Positions 59,482 through 64,000 of a stretch of 64,000 nucleotides of DNA are shown one piece after another. Source of the stretch: Epithemia pelagica (lineage: Eukaryota; Bacillariophyta; Bacillariophyceae; Surirellales; Surirellaceae); the NCBI GenBank assembly GCA_946965045.2, contig OX337239.1, forward strand, positions 2,170,001 to 2,234,000, in the 5' to 3' direction. A program made the position numbers and the translations under genes. Position 1 is the first letter of the stretch. Each line of letters opens with the position of its first letter. The notes under the pieces are model-generated. The model made no database searches. It was not told the origin of the DNA and saw only the letters and a list, made by a program, of their open reading frames with translations.

Positions 59482-60955
59482 CTACTTACATCCGAATCGA
59501 TCTGCTTGGTGTACCACTCGTGACCGCGTTCCGTCGGCTTGGGTAAAAAAACCATGGATATCGGTCAAATTATAGGAGGTTCCAATCCAATTGTCCTTGG
59601 AGGCTCCCGGAAAAGGTCGTTTAGCTGACACTGCCTGCTCCAGACCTTCCTCATCCATGCCCTGTTGACGCCATTTATTGAACAAAAGACTACCTTCCAC
59701 ACCAGGTGTATTGATAATTCCTTCACGATGGGGGATGGAATGGGCAAAGGGGAGCTGACCGGTATAGTAGAGATAATTGTGAATGCTTTGGTCGTCGCCA
59801 TGCATGGGAAATCGACACTCGGGACGTTGGATCCAAATTTTCATTTCTCCGTACATGACTTCCAAGTACTTGAGCATGGCGGCTCGAGTTCCAATGGTAG
59901 TTCCCGAACAAAGCATGGGTTCTTGAAGCTCAAACCCATGTTTGCATTGTTTTACCGGACTTTTGAAGAGCCAATGCTGCGTTCTGTCAACAGTATAATA
60001 ATAATATCATGTGTAAGAGCGGGTCGGTTAGAAACCAGCATGAATCGAATGCCATGTGAGACAACACACGACGACTACGACGACAAGGCTCCTGGATCCT
60101 GGATCGCGACAACTCCCTCACACCACTACTGGGTGGGTCGAGTGGAAGGACTTACGTTTGACTGGGATGTTCTTGAAAGACTTGAAGGCCGGTAATGGGT
60201 GGGGAACCCGGTCCAAATGGATCTCGTTGAAAAAAGGAGTCTCGAACGTCCATGATCAACACGGGGCCGGTGCAAGTCGTACATTCTTGCAACCAATCAC
60301 GTTGCAAGGGAAATCGACTCCATCGGGTTTTAATGTCAGGGTAGGGATGCGCACATTGTTTACCCGAAAAGGGATCACCCTTTTCGTTATTACTTTTGCT
60401 ATACGTACACTTGACAAACTGTAAGATTTTGGGCGTCACATTGCGAGTTTTGAAATAGTCCAATACTTCAGGTTTGACATCCGGCGACACACCCAGAATG
60501 ATATGGCCTCGATAGCCAGTTTTTCGTAAGGAACCTACAAATCGCTTGTACACATCCAAGCCATAACCAACCGCCATGCCCATGACGGTAGCGGTCGACG
60601 AATCACCTCGGATATTGACTGTTTCATCCAAGGCTGGATCCGACACATCCACTCCACCCTCCGAAGTGGTTTTTCGTTCAGCAGCAGTCTTCTTGTCGGG
60701 GTTACTCAGGTGATGTTGTGCCCCAGAAAGTCGCTTCTTCTTGTACTTGGTGGTGGAATGCTGTTTGCTTTCGTCCAAAACCTGGGACAATAGTGTCCAA
60801 TCATTGGGTGTTGTTGTGTTCCATCCATGGAGGAGAAAGAGTGTGATTCCAGCTACCACCAAAGTCAGGGACATCTTGCCGATGGCACCACCGCAGGAAC
60901 TTGTTCCTCCTGCTTTGGAAGATCTATTGGTGGAAGAGGACTTGATCTTGACCAT
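59482..60955 (-). CDS. Type II membrane glycosyltransferase-like protein, two exons
   Basis: Exon 1 is 60955-60156 and exon 2 is 59983-59482 (433 aa). The 172-bp intron starts GTAAGT and ends TTGACAG, phase 2, joining HPSQT to TQHWLFKSPVKQC. A hydrophobic anchor at about residues 28-45 (MSLTLVVAGITLFLLHGW) and a variable stem precede a GT-A-like domain. Its features are GYRGHIILGVSPDV, then VLIMDVRDSFFQRDPF with a DxxD-type metal or nucleotide-sugar site, then EPMLCSGTTIGTRAAML and HGDDQSIHNYLYYTG, and a late IHGFFTQADG. This pattern occurs in uncharacterised plant and algal Golgi glycosyltransferases. The sugar is unknown. The final stop lies inside a perfect splice donor (TGTAAGTAG), so a third exon is possible. 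Confidence 0.8.
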
Positions 60956-61106
60956 GGCGGCACAAAAGAGATTAATCCAGTACTATAGTAAATGGCGTTG
61001 GCGTTGTCAAACGATCCTTTCGTCTCTTGCTGCCGAACAAAGATTGTGCTACCCCCTGACGAAACCGGGGGTGTAGCAAAAGCATCGGATCGATTGCGCT
61101 GTGTAA

Positions 61107-61891
61107 GGCTATCTCCACCCGGGCCCGCTAAAGGCCCCAAAACCGCTATCGAACTCCACCATCTCCTCTAACCGCTAAACAGCTCCGCCATCCGCTATTT
61201 TTGCCGCTATTTAGGGCCCCGAATAGGGGGGAAAATAGCGGATAGCGGAGCAAAATATAACCATCGGCATAAATAAATTAACGTCTGCTGCCAACAGTGA
61301 AACTTTGAATCTCTCGTGTCGAATTGATTGTGACGATCGCTTACCGTCTCTTTTTCCATTGTTGTGTTCCCTACTTCCTACATTGGGACAAGAACCATGC
61401 ACAGCAAGATGATTCGAGGATCACGGATCGGAAGGAATGCAACAATCAAACAAATGCATCATTCAAACTATTGATGAGTTCGATTATCAATTATCAGACA
61501 ATCAGTCGGAAATCGGACAGGGAATAGGAAGATTGGACTGCAACCTACAACCTACAACCTACATCTACATTGGCCATGAACAACAACATGATTCACCATG
61601 ACAGTCAACAATGAAGAGGGAGAACAACGGGTCCTCCATCTTTGGTTTATGCTTTGTGCTCTCGTTGATTGTCTTGTTTGAATTCCGCAACTTCCGCGGT
61701 CGCACCCCTTTTTAACCGAAACAAAAGAGGGCATATGCGCAATGCGTACGCGCAACGCGAGATAGCGGCGTTCTTTTAACGGAGATCGTGGAGTTTATTT
61801 CCCTTTGGCTCCGCTAATCCGCTATCCGGATAGCGAGGCCAATCAGAAAGCCCCAATACGTCAGCATAGCGGCGCTCGGGTGGAGATAGCC
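61107..61891. mobile_element. Non-autonomous DNA transposon (MITE), PIF/Harbinger-like
   Basis: The ends are inverted repeats: GGCTATCTCCACCCG at 61107-61121 and its complement at 61877-61891, with weaker similarity further in. The trinucleotide TAA flanks both ends (61104-61106 and 61892-61894), as for TWA target duplications of PIF/Harbinger. The 785-bp interior has no transposase. Both halves contain repeated CCGCTAT/ATAGCGG motifs able to fold back. It sits about 150 bp upstream of the glycosyltransferase-like ATG. Confidence 0.85.
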
Positions 61892-61894
61892 TAA

Positions 61895-63179
61895 GAATCG
61901 TCATGGGCTTTTACAATGTCCCCTGGTGTTCGAACAGATCCCTTTGGGCATTCCCAAGAGCTAGCTACCTCTACTAGGTAATGAAAGAGAAACAGTACCC
62001 TTCGGGATGGAACGTCTGAGTTCAACGATCACCCAAACATAAAAGGGCTCATAACCTACCACGCCAACCTGACCCACCCATACCTCCCATGACGGCTGGG
62101 GCTGGCGTCCGCAATAAATCACAACCACCTCACCACGTCGGTCCACGTCAAAACAAGACGTGGAAAGAGTAGATCAAAACAACCTGAAATCCACCCACTA
62201 TGAGATGGGAGTCTAAAGTTCCATAACAATCATGACTAGGAGAATAAATTAAATTTCAAGCGTAACATTATGCCATCCAAACCATACAGCAACACTCAAG
62301 ACCCCTGTCTACCCGCTCACATGACCAAATCAATTTAACGAAAGAAACACAACAATGGATGCCTTGCCACCAACTTGACCATCATTTCAACATCCAAGGA
62401 CAACTGCAAAACCGCCGTCCAATTCTCTCCATAAATCTTTTGGATCACCGCTGCATCGTCATCTAATTCCGCACTCTATCCCGACTTTTTAAGAATCATA
62501 AAAGTTGGATCGACCCCCAAAAACTTATACAACTCCGCTTTAACATGGCAAACCTTCCAATAATAGTTAATAATGACGGTGAACTCCCCTAATAATGCAT
62601 TCGTAGCCACACGACAAGACAGCCAATTAACCACATTTTCATGGAACGTGACCGGCCATTCGCGACCAGACGGAATGGAACAATCATACCCACGCTCCCA
62701 CTCATTCAACAGATCAACATACAAATATGGTGTTGAGACCATTGAGCTCACGTGTGTTCCGTGGACACACTCCCTTGAACCGCCAGCGATCCGACAGACC
62801 AACCTGAGCCTGAAATTCCACTGACTTATCGCTTGTCTCAAAATCACAACTATCCATGGACAATTCAATATAATGGCACATGATCTTGACTATTTAACCA
62901 ACAACCCAACAGAAATCTATCTCACAGAATTTATGAGACCAATGAAAGCCCGATTTGGCTGTCTGATGACGGATGATAGAACCGGACTTCACGACTCAAA
63001 TTTCTGACGGAAATGGACTGTCAATCCAAAACCATCAATGCATGTTTGATTTGTACACAAACAATTGATTGGAACGGACAAGAAACGACGCAAGGCCGAC
63101 GGATGATAGAACTGGGCCTCACGAATCAAATTTTTGACGGAAATGTACTGGTGTCAATCCAAAAACATCGAAAGCGGTA
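61895..63179. other. Non-coding stretch left of the helicase, probably transposon 3' region
   Basis: 1.3 kb, AT-rich compared with the genes to the left. A minus-strand frame of 130 codons (62476-62868) has no recognisable product. Direct repeats occur at 62966-63173. If the helicase belongs to a Helitron, this is where its 3' terminus should be, but I could not identify a convincing hairpin plus CTRR end. Confidence 0.45.
62966..63173. repeat. Imperfect direct repeat, two units of about 70-80 bp
   Basis: GACGGATGATAGAAC...CTCACGA-type sequence followed by CAAATTTxTGACGGAAATG and GTCAATCCAAAA occurs at about 62966-63034 and again at about 63098-63173, just beyond the helicase stop codon. Confidence 0.75.
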
Positions 63180-64000
63180 CTATCCCCTTTCCTCCTCAAA
63201 CAGAACAACCTTTTCAGGTAGCTGTTTAGTCTCCCTGAACAACTCATAGAATCTCGCACACTCTTCCGAAATGCCTCTTGTTTTGTCCAAATTTAACGGC
63301 TGCCGCAAAAACAAACCATTCAAAGTAGCACAACGAGACAAACACACATACACCCAATTATCCGTATAGTCCCATGAACTAATCACCAAATGACGCAACG
63401 ACCTTCCCTGCAATTTATGTCCTGTTCGTGCATTTGATACATTAATCGGAAACTGCTTCAGCCTCATAGTCTTCTTTATCCTCACATTCCTACCAAATTC
63501 CGGCAGAAGAAACTGAACAGTCGCTGTAACTTTTGTAGCCTCCAAATTCACTACGAAACCTTCAACACCATCTTGCATTGTCACTCTCAAACTCTGAACT
63601 TGTGACACACTGACACACCAAACAAAGTAGCCATCAATACATATCTTCTCCATATCACCAACTGTAACTCCTGGCATCAACACAACTTCACGGAAAGTGC
63701 ACATTGCCCCATTAGCAACACACCTCTCAACATCGATATTGTCATTAATCATCAATGGACGACCATAGTAAAATTTCAACAATGGGTCGTAATGCTTATT
63801 ATCTTTACTCTTAACATGTCCTTCACCACAATACGCATATAACATGTCTTTACTGGCCGAATTAAAGTCCACATAGTCTCTTCTCGTCTTTGGCTTCTTC
63901 CAACGCAAGTCAGACGCACGAACGCAAATCGTATGCAAAGGGGGGTCCCTTTCCGGATCCTTTGAATGTGTTTCTGTTAAATGTTTGCAAAAGATGGCAT
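63180..64000 (-). CDS. PIF1-like/Helitron-type helicase, C-terminal part (runs off the window)
   Basis: The minus frame is open from the right edge (64000) to the stop at 63180-63182. The visible 273 residues hold the end of a superfamily 1B helicase: SNARTGHKLQGRSLRHLVIS (motif V region, usually T-hydrophobic-HKxQG) and YVCLSRCATLNGLFLRQPLN (motif VI, usually VALSR). Walker A and B motifs would lie outside the window. PIF1-type helicases with HTICVR-like upstream sequence are typical of Helitron RepHel proteins and of expanded transposon-borne PIF1 genes in protists. Lack of the Rep part here prevents a firm choice. Nearby direct repeats and AT-richness favour a mobile origin. Confidence 0.75.
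   Translation of the reverse strand, partial: AIFCKHLTETHSKDPERDPPLHTICVRASDLRWKKPKTRRDYVDFNSASKDMLYAYCGEGHVKSKDNKHYDPLLKFYYGRPLMINDNIDVERCVANGAMCTFREVVLMPGVTVGDMEKICIDGYFVWCVSVSQVQSLRVTMQDGVEGFVVNLEATKVTATVQFLLPEFGRNVRIKKTMRLKQFPINVSNARTGHKLQGRSLRHLVISSWDYTDNWVYVCLSRCATLNGLFLRQPLNLDKTRGISEECARFYELFRETKQLPEKVVLFEEERG

Noticed and set aside
61921-62060. Possible Helitron 3' terminus (CTAG with a weak upstream hairpin on the minus strand)
   Set aside because: The stem is only about three base pairs; too weak to claim without other copies.

Overview
This window looks like nuclear DNA of a diatom, probably a pennate (inference). The reasons are short GT-AG introns (74-172 bp) in otherwise open genes, Copia-type retrotransposons of the diatom CoDi style, single-pass membrane LRR proteins, long Ser/Pro/acidic low-complexity proteins, and giant secreted proteins built from Cys-rich domains joined by PSxxPS linkers. 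No bacterial operon, Shine-Dalgarno site or CRISPR array is visible.

Layout. 1-9944: a plus-strand Copia element whose RNase H region was split by a complete minus-strand Copia element (1187-9364; 758-bp LTRs with four mismatches, TSD GGGAC). The inner element has an extra ORF, then gag-protease, then integrase/RT/RNase H. Two in-frame UGA codons lie in the gag-pol frame, and the primer-binding site matches the anticodon arm of tRNA-Asn. 10089-17099: a three-exon type II membrane protein of unknown family and two unknown two-exon genes. 17296-23535: a 2079-residue disordered protein with a C-terminal PDZ domain; its upstream DNA is a tandem 1.07-kb duplication (23555-25660) with a TG microsatellite. 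25864-38637: a DOT1-like methyltransferase with an N-terminal hydrophobic leader, a MOB1-family protein, a long disordered protein, an LRR membrane protein and a PIG-L deacetylase.

39447-54220 is the most striking part: two adjacent intronless genes for secreted proteins of 2104 and 2311 residues. Each has seven copies of one Cys-rich, N-glycosylation-rich domain type separated by Ser/Pro linkers. Their last 2.6 kb are almost identical, and inside the first gene a 1.6-kb duplication is nearly perfect except for a sharply divergent stretch of about 215 bp. I think this is the best candidate here for an undescribed system: a modular extracellular (wall, mucilage or mating-surface) protein pair under cassette-like diversification and gene conversion.

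54889-64000: a multipass membrane protein, a degenerate 209-bp tandem repeat, an ankyrin-like fragment, a two-exon glycosyltransferase-like gene, a 785-bp MITE with TAA target duplications (PIF/Harbinger-like) just upstream of that gene, and the C-terminal part of a PIF1/Helitron-type helicase running off the right edge.

The genes do not form a pathway. They are mostly arranged as convergent or divergent neighbours with short shared intergenic regions, as usual in compact protist genomes. Splice sites and start codons were chosen by reading frames and consensus only.
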